A stretch of DNA of 64,000 nt from Agroathelia rolfsii (taxonomy: Eukaryota > Basidiomycota > Agaricomycetes > Amylocorticiales > Amylocorticiaceae), in NCBI GenBank assembly GCA_018343915.1, contig JABRWF010000003.1:4402001-4466000 (forward strand). Reading direction: 5' to 3'. The notes under the pieces are model-generated. The model was not told the DNA's origin. It did no database searches and saw nothing but the letters and a program-made list of their open reading frames with translations. The translations under genes were made by a program, and so were the position numbers. Each line of letters begins with the position of its first letter. The first letter of the stretch is position 1. This document shows positions 11,174 to 24,254 of the stretch, piece by piece.

Positions 11174-14100
11174 ATGGATTTCTTCTCGCAGACATATAAC
11201 ACCCTCCGTGGCCCGGTTGGCGCCCAACAGAACCCACTCGATACTATAGCCCGTCTAAGTGATCGGCTTTCCCCTTCAACTCTGCTCGCCGATCGTCGAG
11301 CGGCCGTGCTTTCACTCAAGGGTTTATCTCGAGATTGTAAACGCGATGTCGGAGAACGCGCATTGCCGGGTCTACTGCAGGTTTTGCAGGATGATGCTCC
11401 AGTTGACGCGGACATTGGCAAAGCCGTCTTGGAGACTTTGAATATACTCTGTGATGCTGAAGATGGCAACGCAGAGCTGGCTCGTAAACATACAGATGTT
11501 GTCTTGTCGAATGAAAAGCCGACACATTCTTTGTTTGCACTTTTGGGCGATGATCAATTCTACACGCGTCTGGCGTCTCTGCAGCTTCTTGGGATGCTCT
11601 TGCAGCAACGAAGACAAATAGTGCAAAAGTACTTCCTTACCGCGGCTACCGGTCCCGCCGGCGTGATAGCAATCATCGATGACAAACGAGAGATCATTCG
11701 CAATGGTATGCAGGCCGTAGATCGAATATATCTTGTGTATAGTCGATCTGAAGTGATTATGTAGAGGTCATCGCAATGATCCAGAACCTCGTCTCTCAGA
11801 ATGTCGACATACAGAAACTTTTGGCGTTCGAAGGCGCATTCGAAAAGTTGTTCAACATCATCATGCAAGAGGGCGGTGTAGAAGGAGGGATCGTTGCACA
11901 AGACACTCTTGCATGCATCGATAGCTTGTTGCGCTTCAACTCGTCAAATCAAGTATGAGTCTACTTCAGATAGCCTACATGCAAGCTTATTCTTTGTCAT
12001 ATAGAGCTACTTCCGTGAAACGCCCTATCCAGGAGTACTTTTGCAGCTTCTGCTGTTCCCTCCACAGCTGCAATTCGGACAATCTGCTCCACAAGAGTTT
12101 GCACTCCAGTTTTGGGACAAACAAAAGACAAAAAATGTTTCTCTTGTAATAGGCCTCGTTGGGATGATGGTCGGTGTCAAAGGCGGTAATGTATGCTATA
12201 TGTTATCACAATTTTGCGGACTATCCTCCTAACATTCTGGAGTCATTAGTCTTCTGGGCCATCGATATTCACTCGGTGCCTAGTCGAGATAGCCTTAGCA
12301 TCAAACGCACCCACATCACTTAAGACACAGGTATCTATTTAGCCCATTACCATCGTTATTTTGAGTTCTCAACATTCATCCCACCCAGGCCCTGCGTTTA
12401 CTCCCTACGAGCCTTAACTTCCCTCTATCTGAGATCGTGCTGACGCCATATATGCCTGTTCCTGAGACTAACGGTGAAGAATGGGATCGCTTGGAGCCAG
12501 CTTCTGCTTTGGATGTCCTTGTAGAACTTGTGTTACACGGGGAGTATAATGGAACAGATGGCGCAAAACGAACTAAAGATGGCCTGGAGCTTCGTGCGTC
12601 TGCCACGGTCGTATTTGAGGTAATTGGAATTTCCTCCATTTTTCCAAGTAGCTGACCGGCAGAGCTCGTTTGAAAATGTAGAATTTCGTTCGAAATGACG
12701 ATATTCGACTAGCCATCTTACAGGCCATGCTTCCGGTGGAAGGTTCTCAGACGCCGCCCCCAGTAACGCCTCTCCTACATTCGCTAATTGTAACGCATAC
12801 ATCGCCGTTGGATCTCGCCGCTGTATCCTCTAGCCATTTTTCCGCAATACTCTTCTCACATCTCGTCCGTTCATCTTCGCGCGCGAAGGCTCTTGCTAGA
12901 GCCATCACACCCTCACCTGCTTCTGCCACCTCTTCGGCAGTCAATGATGGTGGTAGCTTCTTTGTGCCCGCTGACGGTGCACCTCCGCCAGCGCCTGCGG
13001 AGACGGATGACGACGACGATGACGAGACACAAACGCTGGTTCAGATCATTTGTGAAAACTTATCACTTGCATTCCTTGCTCGTTCAAGGGCGGACACGTC
13101 CGATCGTGAGGCGCGAGAATGGAACCGACTTGTTGTGGCATATTTATCGCTCCTGTCGCAATGGCTTTGGGACGACCCCAGCTCAGTTAGAGCCTTTCTA
13201 GATGCCGGTGGGCTCGGCGTGGTGAGTTGATTTTCCATTTGCACCATGCGGTTCGAGCGGTGTAGACTGAGCGCTAGGACAACCCCGTTGATGCGAATTA
13301 CCTTCACTGTTCTCCCTTCATGATGCTGCGATACTCATTCACAGCTAGTCGAACCGATTAACCAAACATCGGAGAGTGATACCATCGTCCCTGGCCTATG
13401 TACATTCCTCCTCGGTACATGCTATGAGTTCAACCGCGATCCTGGTGAAATAACACGGTACGTATACATCTCCTATCTCAAACACCTTTGTTCTCCCTAC
13501 CCCGCCTGACTATCAACGAGAATTCACAACTTGTATACTGATGATCCTACAATACTTCCTCCTAGAGCCAAAATCCACTCCATCATCAACCGTTTTGGGG
13601 TAGACAGCCTGATCGGACGTATGACCCGCGCACGTGAGGATGATGTATTCAAGGCTGTGGGACCGGACGCGATCGTACATCCGTACCCAGGCAGCGCGTA
13701 CGCCCCTCATCTGGCCTCCAAGGACAAAAGGGATGGCAGCCAGGCTGGCGGTAGTGGTAATGGTGCCACTAGCGCAGGCGAAGAAAATGAAATCTGGTTT
13801 GATTGGGCGTTCGTCGATTTTTGGAAGTCGAACTTTTGTAAGTTTTTCTTCTTCTTCTGGACTTTGTCTTCCCTCCACTTTCTTTCTCCCTCTTCGGCCG
13901 CCGCACATTCTTTCCCTTGCATCCTCGGCTGTCCTGCTTCATATATGGCACAATCCTATGATCGAAATTGACTAACTTTTTTTCTTCTTTTTTCCCCATC
14001 TGGAAATAGACACTGTCCAAAGGGGTTTGTCAATCGATCCCAACAACCTGTCTACATCTTCTTCGGGTGAGTGGGTTTTTTTTTCATTTTTCACAATCTC

Positions 14101-14679
14101 CCTGTCCCGTTTCCCCAAACAATCCTCTCCAAATGGAGGTCTGCGGATGGGTGCCGGTGCTTGCATAATCATTTCAAAACCATATTTTTCACTGACATGC
14201 CCAAATCATCAAAACAAAAACAAAAACAGGCGATAATGCTGAGAGTATAATGCTGATCGCATCCTTGCGAGAGATGATTCAGAACCAGTCTCATGAGATT
14301 CAGGCGCTGAAAGAGCGGCTTGCCGCTCTCAATACATCATTCGATGCCGAGGTAATTAATTATTCATGGTCCTGTTTCGCTTTAAAGATGACTTGTTAAT
14401 ATATATTCTCCTTCTCTCTTTTTCTTTCAGCGCAAGGAATTGCAAGGTCAAGTATCCGCCGCGAACGCGCAGCTCAAGGCGTCCGAGGAGAAGAGACAAG
14501 CCGTAGAAAAGGAGCAAGAGGATCTACTTGTTCTTCTTGATGAGTTGAGTGATAAGCGCAAGCGTGACAAGGCCAAGATGCGGCAGGCAGGATTGGAAGT
14601 GTCTGAAGATGAAGATGAAGAGGACGACGACGACGACGATGATGATGATGATGAGGAGGAGGAGGAGGAAGAGGAATAA
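11174..14679 (+). CDS. USO1: Vesicle tethering factor Uso1/p115
   Basis: Eleven exons join without a frame break into 856 residues: 11174-11705, 11765-11952, 12005-12190, 12250-12330, 12389-12619, 12682-13221, 13345-13457, 13566-13837, 14010-14066, 14230-14351, 14431-14679. The product opens MDFFSQTYNTLRGPVG, the typical p115 start. It continues through the armadillo-like head (LASLQLLGMLLQQRRQIV, PETNGEEWDRLEPASALD) to about residue 690. A short coiled coil follows (LREMIQNQSHEIQALKERL), then a very acidic tail of Asp and Glu. p115 tethers COPII vesicles at the cis-Golgi with Rab1/Ypt1. The coil is far shorter than that of yeast Uso1 and closer in length to animal p115. An Asp-rich patch sits in the head at about residue 500. 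Confidence 0.93.
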
Positions 14680-16232
14680 ATGTAGTTCTTTCTTGTTTTC
14701 TTTTACTTCCCTTTTTTTTTTCCCACGTCGTTTGATTTTTTGCTGTATGCATGTAGACTGGATCGCTTTGCTGTTGATAAAATTTGTACTGATATTTCAC
14801 AAAGATTGAGAGAGCCTAAATCGCACGACACATTACTCTCAAGCATCCGGCGCTTGAAATCAAGTCCCGCCTGGTAATACATACATGTACTCGAGGCTAA
14901 CGTCTGAGAATCCGACGAAGAAGCAATAGTATTGCTTGTGCCGAGGTACCGGTACTGTAATTATAGACTCCGAGTGCGGTAGAATGTCACTCTGTCACGT
15001 GATTGCGAACTGTCCCGACACCGGGCCGACCGGGTCCCACTACCGCAATTCCACAAATCGGAAAGTCAAAGGGAGAAAGCAGAGTCTTGTGCATATGGGA
15101 CGTGTTCTCGTCAGACCGAGAAAGTAGCGCATGAAACGTAAGAGGAATAACCCAAGTACAACATAAACGTGAAATATGAATATGACAAAAAAAAAACAAT
15201 TCTGTGCTCAGGCTTCCAGTGGCCCACCAGCAAACCGTTGCATAATACCGTAGGCACTAGCGTGTATGAGCATCATTAACTGCGCACCAAGTCCGAACCA
15301 GAGTGTGTAAACTCATTTTCCTTTTTTTTTTTTTGTATTGTATACATCAGAGATAGAAGAGTGGGGTATGTACAAAAAAAAAAGTGCGTAATGTGTATAT
15401 CATAACCTGAGTATGAGTACGGAGTGTAGTGTGTGTTGTATGCGTGCGTTAAGCCCATGTCTGTATGGAGGAAAAGGAAAAAGAGAAAAAAGTACAAGTA
15501 GTCTGTTCATCGTCCGTCACGATCATCCCTGTCACATGTACAAGCAAACAAGATATAAAGGGAGAGAAGAACTCATAAGAAATTGCGCACAGCGCACCAC
15601 TAGTGGTAGACGTGTGGCAAGGATGAAGGGAAACAGAAGGGTGATTATATGCTAAATGCATATACCCTTCCGATCTGCTTCGCATGGATATTCGGAAGAG
15701 GGGAATTGGGTAGGGTTTGTAGGGAGTCGAAAGAAAAAAGAGGAATGCAGCAAGCACGAAGCCAATGTGAAGAGGATGTTAAAAATGCAAAGCGCCGGCG
15801 ACTCTAGATCTGCCCGCAAGAAAAGGAATAATGGTTGGATGACGACCGTTCCGTACTCCGTGCGATCGCTCGTTCCTGTGCAACGGTCGATTTGTCCTTT
15901 TTTTAAGTGCCAGAAGGGAAGGGGGACAAAGCCAACGGATAAATGCTGTGTCATGAGAATCTTGTCGCCCTTTCATTGCCTTTTCCGCACAGCTCCCCGA
16001 TAAGAGCAGATCACAGGACACAGAAAAGCCGGGACGCGAACTAATGAGGCCCGCCCCGCCTCTTTCCGCCAGAGAAGGAATGGAAAGGAGACATTCAAGA
16101 GAAATAGAGCAAGGTGAAATGGAAAAATGCCGGGGGTGGGGAGGGATCACGTTTGCAGATGGTGACAGCGCCGAGCTTGGTCAATTTCCGCGGATTGATG
16201 GGGAATATGGTTAGATCGATGTATTGCGGCAT
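14680..16232. other. Intergenic between convergent genes
   Basis: About 1.55 kb between the USO1 stop and the stop of the small minus-strand gene. It has several A/T homopolymers of 9-12 nt. Overlapping ORFs of 60-123 codons on both strands lack domains and are biased by purine runs. No supported gene or RNA. Confidence 0.5.
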
Positions 16233-16869
16233 TCAATATTGTCCTAGAATAATGATGGTGATAAAGACAAGGAGCATCAGTCACCAGCCATATTCAGAAT
16301 GACATGAACGAAACATGTTGGAGAGGATGGATATGTGGAGGGGCGGAACAAATGAAACAAATACTCACTGCCTGCCATCATGGGCTGGTCTAGCTCTTCA
16401 TTCCACCAGACGTCCATATTGTGATAGTCATGGAGCCGACTCGCCTCTCCGGGCCGACCGACCCTGCAGGCGGTACGAATGCCCTGCAAGCGGAGGATGA
16501 CGGGCGTACCGGGCGCAAGATCGCCCGTATGGCCAAGCGCCTTCAGCACTTCGGGCGCGACAGTCGAGAATTTTTCGGTATCGTCAAAGAGGAAGTTGGT
16601 TTCGATTGCCATGTTTGCGCCGTGGTCGTTCTGCACGACGAAGCGCCAGGCTTGAAGACCTTCAAGACGGCCGTGGCGAATCTCGCGGCCCATGAGCGGC
16701 CAAAGCAGGTCCGGTGAAGACGTCATGGAGCTGTTCAAACGGCGGGGGGGACCGAGAACTTTGTCGAGTTCAGAGGAAGTGACTGGAGCTGCAGCAGACA
16801 ATAATAGTATATTTAGTGTCCTGCAGGAAATAAGAGAAATAGAGGGCAAGACATACGGACGACGAGCAT
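16233..16869 (-). CDS. Small conserved-looking protein, unrecognised
   Basis: I do not recognise this protein. The model has a 13-nt first exon (16869-16857), a main exon (16788-16369) and an 11-nt last exon (16243-16233), giving about 147 residues. The main exon has GC-rich third positions and strong coding bias unlike its surroundings. It carries ordinary globular sequence such as DLLWPLMGREIRHGRLEGL, ANMAIETNFLFDDTEKF and MDVWWNEELDQPMMAG. There is no signal peptide or membrane segment. A TATA box sits 150 bp upstream. The main exon is secure. The tiny end exons rest only on GT/AG sites and phase and could be wrong; for example, the frame could end by reading past 16369. Confidence 0.6.
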
Positions 16870-17018
16870 GGCTGATGAGATGACTGGGTATGTGAGTTGG
16901 ATGATATGGGTGGGGAATATAGCTGGCTGCTGCCTCCGGGAGAGTGTACGTGAAGTGGGTATGTATTGGCGAGAGTGGGTCGAGGATAGGAAGGGAGATG
17001 AGGGGAAATATGAGCCAG

Positions 17019-17026
17019 GTTATATA
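17019..17026 (-). promoter_or_regulatory. TATA box of the small gene at 16.2-16.9 kb
   Basis: On the minus strand the sequence reads TATATAAC, with a CCAAT-type CCCAAT about 10 bp upstream. It is 150 bp before the ATG at 16869 and is followed by a pyrimidine-rich stretch, a normal fungal promoter arrangement. Confidence 0.5.
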
Positions 17027-19627
17027 GGATATTGGGACATAATGAGCCATGAAAAGGATTGTCATTGCTACCCCAGAACAGCCGGAAGGATGGATAAACG
17101 GACTGAACGGCTGCGAATATGTTGCATTGTTCGCGTCTTCTTCCACTTGTTACGAGGCCGATAAGCAGCCTGGCCCATCAGGCCATCAATTCCAGTCCGG
17201 ATATCCGAAGCGGGTTTCCGAGGCCATGGCCCCATTCCTTCCACGCACGCTCACTCTGACTCCCCGTAGTCCTTTCCTTCTCAGGCTGCAGTCTTCTCCG
17301 CCGCCCCTTTCTGCCACTGGCATCCGGTCAGTCGACTCAGATCGGCACGCAAGATAGAGCGAGTCAAGCACCGCACTTCTCCTTTTCAGTTTCTCGGGCA
17401 TTGTTCGGATGCATATAGCCATACTGTGTGGTGACAATCATCAGCAAGCACGGATCTGGCCGTCTCCGTTTTACGTGCAATTGAAGAGGGAGATACCCGT
17501 GACCTCATTTGTGACAGATTGTGACACGAGAACACGGACATTTCCATGGTTCAAAGTGGGATCGGATATTTCGCCAGCTTAAAAAGCCTGTGCACCTGTC
17601 AAAGTTTCAGTCTTACACTCAACACGCTTCTCGGCATCGGCCCGCTCGTTCCACCTGTCCTGGTCCCCTTTACCTTGTTGTCCCCCCACAGGCATCCTGC
17701 CACCAGATAATAAATGCACCCCCGATTGGAGTTCGAATTCGTGCCGGAGCAAATAATAATGCAATCAGGCAAATTCATCCGTGTATATACGAGTGGTCCA
17801 GCCCTCATAGACCATATACATATGCACCCACAATTAAAGTATCATGTAGCCGCAACTTCCTGAGGGAAGCAAGAAAACGCTCACCAACCATTTCCCACCC
17901 GCCGGCTTCACGGCCCATGAAGCCGCTACATGCCCTCTTTTTACTCCTTGCTCCTTCCCACGACGCATGTAAGTTGCTCGTGGGTACTAGCAATGTTGCA
18001 AGGGTCCAGAAGAAGAAGAAAAGACAAGAAAAAAGGCTGATAAAAAAAAAAACACCACCAGCGAGCTGCCGGGACTTCTTTTCTGATCTCGGACCTTAGG
18101 GTCCGTTCTGCCCGTTGAACACGAGGTCTGCGTTCACCCGGAACGTTCGGGACGTTGGTTTGCGTAATAATAAGGGCGACAATGACAACAACAGCCACAA
18201 CAATAATAATGCACATTTGTCATGCATGAGCTTAAAGGAAATGACTCGCCTATTGTTCGTTCGACAGGGAATGCACGGCACGCAATGTTCCAATTTCGTA
18301 GTCATAAAGATTCGCACATATGCTGGAATGGTATAATGACGGTTACTTTGTTCCAGTGGCCGAGTTGCAAAAAGGTGTCTGTCTTTCTCGTGGTCGGCTG
18401 TCAGTGTCAAGGTGGCCGAATGGTTGGGTGTGCCTGCCCGACGCTCGCCCGTATGTATGGCTTGATTGTGATCATGTCATCGCCAAAAGAGAATAAAGAA
18501 AGAAGGAAAAAAAAAAACCCTGTGCTGATGCTCCACCAATTTTTAAATGCCGTGAAGATGTTTGGCATGATCAATCGAGTCAACCAGGATGCGATAGTAA
18601 TGCGATGTTTGGGTCGTCGTTCCTGCAGCCGCCGGGAGACGTTAACCGTTTTCTTTGCTGATTGAATAGTTTCGATTTTGGCATGACACAAGGGCAGACA
18701 GATGGCGTTCAGGCCCAAACAAAGCGCTATTACTCACGTCTTTCGGACCGGTACGAACGATGCGGGCCACGCATGAGCGTTATGCTATGGGGGCAGGTAA
18801 AAATCGCTTAGAAGACGCGAGTGTGAAAGGCGGCAGTAAAAAAAAAAAAGGGGGGTGTCGATCGTCATCCTCTGTGTGTTTTCCGCGCGGAGAGCGAGGA
18901 GAGGACTGTGTGTCAAGGGACAAGATCATTTGCCAAAATAGCGGCGCTCGCTCCAGAGCCAAAGCACCTGGGCCTAATGCAGCTGGCAACAGTCTGGGAC
19001 AACTTCCGAAAGCTCTCACTCTCACTCTTTCTCTGTACGGTTATTTTTCCCGATCCCGATAATATTGCCTTATGCACACAACAATTCATATAATGGGCTG
19101 GATCCTACTGTATGGACGATTGAGTCTTCATTTCCAGTAAGTCACTCTCCCTATCCCTATCTCTCGTCCGAAACTCAATCAACCTGAGAACGTGAATGAA
19201 TCCGACTCAACATCATTTATCATCGTCACCATCATCGTCATGATGAATGCATAATATCTGCTTCTCTCTCTGCTAAGGTGCTACCGTCTCTTTAGCCTCG
19301 GCTCGCCAGCACGAGACCTCTTAATGTCCGTTTTGTTCGCGACGCCACATCCAAGAGAAGAAAATTCCAAACGTACCGTGACTCCCGACGAGGATGACAG
19401 GAGAAAAAGTTACAATGAATTGGTCTGAGCTGGACATGAGAGATTGCCAGCAACCAGGGAATGTCCGCCTATCACTATTCCGCCGCTCGGCGCGCTGCTT
19501 AATTACCGTAAAGAGGGAATCTGAGAGATATTACCCACCAACCTGGGGTAGTCAGGTATTCTTTTCGCCATTTGGATCACGGTCATGAATCAATTCTCCT
19601 TCTCCTCGTAGTGGTGGAGAGCATGTC

Positions 19628-19657
19628 GATGATGATGATGATGATGATGATGATGAT
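19628..19657. repeat. (GAT)10 microsatellite
   Basis: Ten perfect GAT units in non-coding sequence. Confidence 0.95.
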
Positions 19658-22600
19658 CTCCATACTAGTCGGATACTGGTGCCGTGCTTGCATCCCGCCA
19701 AACTAACTATGGTCTTCATTTAACAGAGTTGTGTCGCCATCTGTCTCCACCGAACACGCGTAAACAGATAGCTGAATTTCTTGATGACCAGTTGAAGGTA
19801 TGTATGCTCGGTATCGCGGTGATAATCCGCATATACACGTTTCAAGCTATTGGCAAAAAGCCGATAAAGCTGGGATGCTCCCTTCCGAAACAATTTTATT
19901 CTATTACACTCATAACACATGACGTTCTTGTAATGCACCAAACATTTCATATTGATCGAGCAGTTGTAACAGGAAGGAAGGCTTTTTCTGATCAGCTGAG
20001 TGGGCGCATACGCTGATGTGCGTGTGCACCCGCCGCCCTGGCTTCTCTTACCCCTTCTCGTGCAAGCCTTGTTCATTGCAAAGTGCCCTCCAAAATAAGA
20101 AACTACTTCCGACTGGCACGCATACACACGCCCTCCTCGTTAATGGGTTGCCTCGCTTGCTTCTCGTTGCTCCTCTGGTATCCTCGTCTTATGGGTATGG
20201 GTCTTGATAGCCTGATCTCTTTCCTACATCATCGGTGGAAAACTTGAACGAGATAATCAGAGTAGAGCTTGATAACAAAACCAGGGCCACCGCGAGGGTT
20301 GAAAAAAAAAACGTTGAAACCTTAGATAAAAGATAGGTAATAGATTTAGATTCAGACCGACCTGAAAGCATCAATATCAGCATTGGCACTGACACCCCGT
20401 TCTTGAGAACTTTAGATCTCCTGCTGATATCTCCTTCCATTGTTCCGGAAGATTACTAGTCCTGATGTATGCATGTATGCGTAAGCGTTGAATAATGCCC
20501 TGTCGAAGGCTTGATATTGTTTAGTTGAATCTTCCACTGCGTCAGACCGCCCACCTGAGATAATTCGAATTTTATTTTAATATTTCATATGGGGCTTGAG
20601 GTCTGAGAAAGATATCCCTGATTATGGCGACGATGCCAGTGCGTGCATCAACGGCCGGATCCTTGATTCCCGGTTGCACCCTCTTTTGTCCTCTTTCTCT
20701 TCACAATTTGCCACCTTGGTATGTTGTTGTTTTGTAACTTTTTTTTTTGTGTCTCCACCACCCGACTGGCACCCTTCTATTTGTTTCTCCTTTGCTTCTT
20801 GATGACTGGAAAGGTACCAGTGGTGGCATGTATGCATGGCGTCATCGCATTACGTATGTATGTGTGTGCATACATGCATGTATGCACATGAGCAGTTACA
20901 AGGTATATACTACGCTAGTTATGCAGTTACAGTATCCCGCGCACGTAACAAGAAATGCAGGTATGTGGCGGTTCGGACGGTGCTTGTTGCTTTCTTCTTT
21001 CCTGCAAGCTGCTATGATCCAGCCGTGGCGGATGATGGGATGATGTCGTGGAGCTCTGAAAATGCCAAGCGTGAGCATACCCTGGTGCGGGGTAATATAA
21101 GCACTTGCAGGATCAACAAGGAAGGATTGCGGCAGTCGTATCTATGCTCCGTATATATAAATCAAATGCGCCGACCCGGAGCAAGCGTGATGGATTCGTG
21201 ATTTTAGCTATAATACGGACTAGTCCAAGATATGATATTGTATTGAGTGGAGAGGGTAGGGAGGGCAGGTGAGGATCTTAGTGCGCAGTGAAATTTTGAA
21301 TAAACGCGGCATGTCCACAAAGCCTATACGGCAACCGCCGCTGGAGCATTGTATTTTGAACTTTGATACAACCTAACACTTTACATACCCCACCATAAGC
21401 CTGAGGTGGAGTTGATCAGCCTCCCACTACATGTATGGTACTACAGTAGCACCGCTGCTGCTGCGGTCTTGATGTAAACCGTTGGACCATTCAAGTCTGA
21501 TGGCACCGTGTGCTACTCATACTAGTAGTGTAACCTTGGTATATTTTTGTTGCCGCATTCTTCCTAGCATACATCATATCGATGATGATAAGTTATTTCC
21601 TGAGACGTGTTCGGGCTTTAGTAGTACGTGCGTTGACCGCCAGGACTCTACCACGACCTTTGCTAGAAACCAATAAGAGGCCGGAAGTGGAGTTACTAAA
21701 TTTTACCCCCATGTGTCTATTATTTCGTTTTATTTTTAAATTGAATGTACTAACGACATTGATGGATAGCGATGCAGAACACAGGATGACTACGTGCCCG
21801 AGATGCTGTATAATAATAATGTCGTAATAGTTTGCGGATTATCCTGTATCAATTCACGGCACCGATTGTACAATGATTTGTCTGCCTAAGCATGTGAATG
21901 AGTATGTATACGTCCGTTTATAGAGATTTGATGGATAGCGATGATGAGGAATGGAGTTGTAATCGCACGGGGTGTTGGAAGATAGGAAGAAAGTTAGTAT
22001 ATGCTACATGGAGTTCATTGTGTTAATGTTACGTTACTGATGATATGCGTCATCATATGTACTTGCTAGCGCAGATAACTTATTTCGATCTCGTTCGCAT
22101 GAAACATGTTAAGAAATGAGAAAAGGTGACCAGTAAAGGTTAGGTAGAAAGAAGAAGAAAAAGGCACAACGCGTGTTTTAGTTTGTCAACCGTAGGAGAA
22201 TCATACACAACGACGTGGTCAGGCAAATACGAAAAGAAGGTCGGGAATACATTATCATCACGATCACCCCTTGGACGTGTGTATGCGTGCGTGTTGACGC
22301 ATCATGATACAGGGCATCACTACGATAGCACGAGACAGGACGTATCACATGTACTTCACAGGAGAGAAAAACGAGAGCGATCAACAAGTGGAGCAAAGAG
22401 GCCCGGAGGGTAGATGAACCGGAGTTGAATGGCCTTTGTCGTCATCTTCCTTTTGCATGGCACATGCCCTCAATTTTTCTACTTCGGGAAAACCCGAACG
22501 AATACGCAGGGACGTGTCCACTGAAATTTTGATTGGCGCGAAAACTGCGCGCCATGAACACAGAGTCACGCGGAGAAATAGGAAGGGGGAAAGGGATCGG

Positions 22601-24254
22601 ATGTAAAGAAACGGCCGGCGGGAGAAGGAGTCAGAAGTAGCGGGGAGGATAGGAAGAGAAGGATAGAATGAAGGAGCCCGATGTATGCATAATAGGGTAT
22701 CCTCTGAGATCCGGAGAGAAGGTAGAAAGACGCTTGATGGGTGTATATGCGCATATACGCATTCTCGCTGTTCCACCTACCTTTGCTTCTTCGCAAACCT
22801 AATGTAGCACTACGGGAAGTGCAAGCCCGAATGTGCCGGTATTGTTGAGAGAATGCAAGAAGGGGATGAATCTTTCGAGTCTCCATGGGTGTCTCAGGCA
22901 CGGAAAGATAGGTCATGTATACGATGGTGACAATAGACATTATGGGGATTGCACAGGACGCGATGAACCAATATTATTCCTTTATTCCCGGGGAGTTGGT
23001 TCCCCTAGCTGAACAATACGAGAGCTGTGAATGAGAAAGGGGTTTGATATCTAATGATATGGTCCCTAGTAGAATATGATAATGAAATCACTGGAAAGTG
23101 TACCAACGGCATTTACCAAGTACCAAACCAAGCCCCAAAAAGCAAGAAGGAAGGTTTCATGATGAGTATAATCATGTATCAATCAATCCATCTAACGTTG
23201 ACTTATCTCTGTGCACTCTCGTAACGAAGGAGCCCACGGTGGGCAGACAATGCCGGATGAGCGGAAGGAGACGAAGAACCATGTAAGAGCAAGAACGAGG
23301 TAAGCATCAACCTGAGTATGTTGTCAACCGGGGATCTCCATCACATTCATTGCATGGCTGGCGCGCTATATTAAGGACAGCCAGTAGCCAGAGAGCTGTC
23401 CGATTGGGGAAAGCGATGATTGGTTTGTGTGGGGAATGGAGAAAGATAAGCGGGTGAGACAGGGGGAGGCACTGTGTTGGGAGGGAGTGAACACATGAAC
23501 GGTCCGTCACTGCACCTGAGCTGGACACTACAGACTTGGACGAGTGGTCCAAATATTAATTGGCTGGTCTAGGTCGAAATGTATATAATGTTGTATATAC
23601 ATGTATCGCAGAAATGGTCGATTCATGTTCACAGAAGCCTCCAGATTAATATTCTTTATCCGCCAGAATGGTATATGCCAGTCCCAGAAGTGGATCTGCA
23701 TGCTACCATGTCATTTTCAATGTGTAGCATAAGCGGGTTAGAGATTGCTTTGATCGGCAAAATCATGCAAGAGATGGTCATGATGATATAATTGATGGAC
23801 AGTTGCCCATTGGCAAATGCTGCGTCGATGTATCACAAGATGGGTATAGTATGTGAAGACATATGGTGTTGCTAAGGCTATGGTGATAAGCAAATAGAGA
23901 GAAATGGCGAGAAAGCCGGCAGTGTGGTGGAGAGAGAGAATGAGCGGGGTGAGCATGCGGGCAACCAAGCGACAGCACATGCTGATCGATATCGTCCCCG
24001 CCTGTGCGCGACGATGACCATGGTGTCGCACATAACTTGCAATACATCCACCACGTCCTTGTCTGTGCTTTTGTGCTGTCTTTTCTGAAGGATTTTTGGC
24101 GATTTTCTGGAGCAGTTGAACGACCATAGACGCCGGTGTAACCAGGGGAAATTGCTGACGTGGGAGGACCATTACTGGCATTGCTGCAGCCGTCGTCTCG
24201 CACGCTCTCGGGGTTTCTGCCTGCCCATCTCTCGTCTTAATAGCTGCCAGCATA

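Larger units (their letters stand above)
16870..24254. other. 7.4 kb stretch without a supported gene
   Basis: This is the longest gap in the window and lies between two divergent genes. The many ORFs of 60-190 codons have no domains, poor codon bias and no splice partners. The longest are 17521-18099 plus (192 codons) and 23738-24301 minus (187 codons). It contains short A runs, a (GAT)10 tract, and repeated GTATG/CATAC words near 20820-20890. TATATAA-like boxes occur at several places. I saw no tRNA, rRNA or transposase. A long non-coding RNA or long 5' leader for the Rho GEF gene would be compatible with it but is not shown. Confidence 0.5.

Noticed and set aside
17521..18099. 192-codon plus-strand ORF
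   Set aside because: Ends in Lys runs from an A-rich tract, has no domain and no codon bias; lies in the gene-free region.
18405..18480. tRNA-like GGTGGCCGAATGGTTG
   Set aside because: Looks like a Ser/Leu tRNA start, but no B-box or cloverleaf follows.
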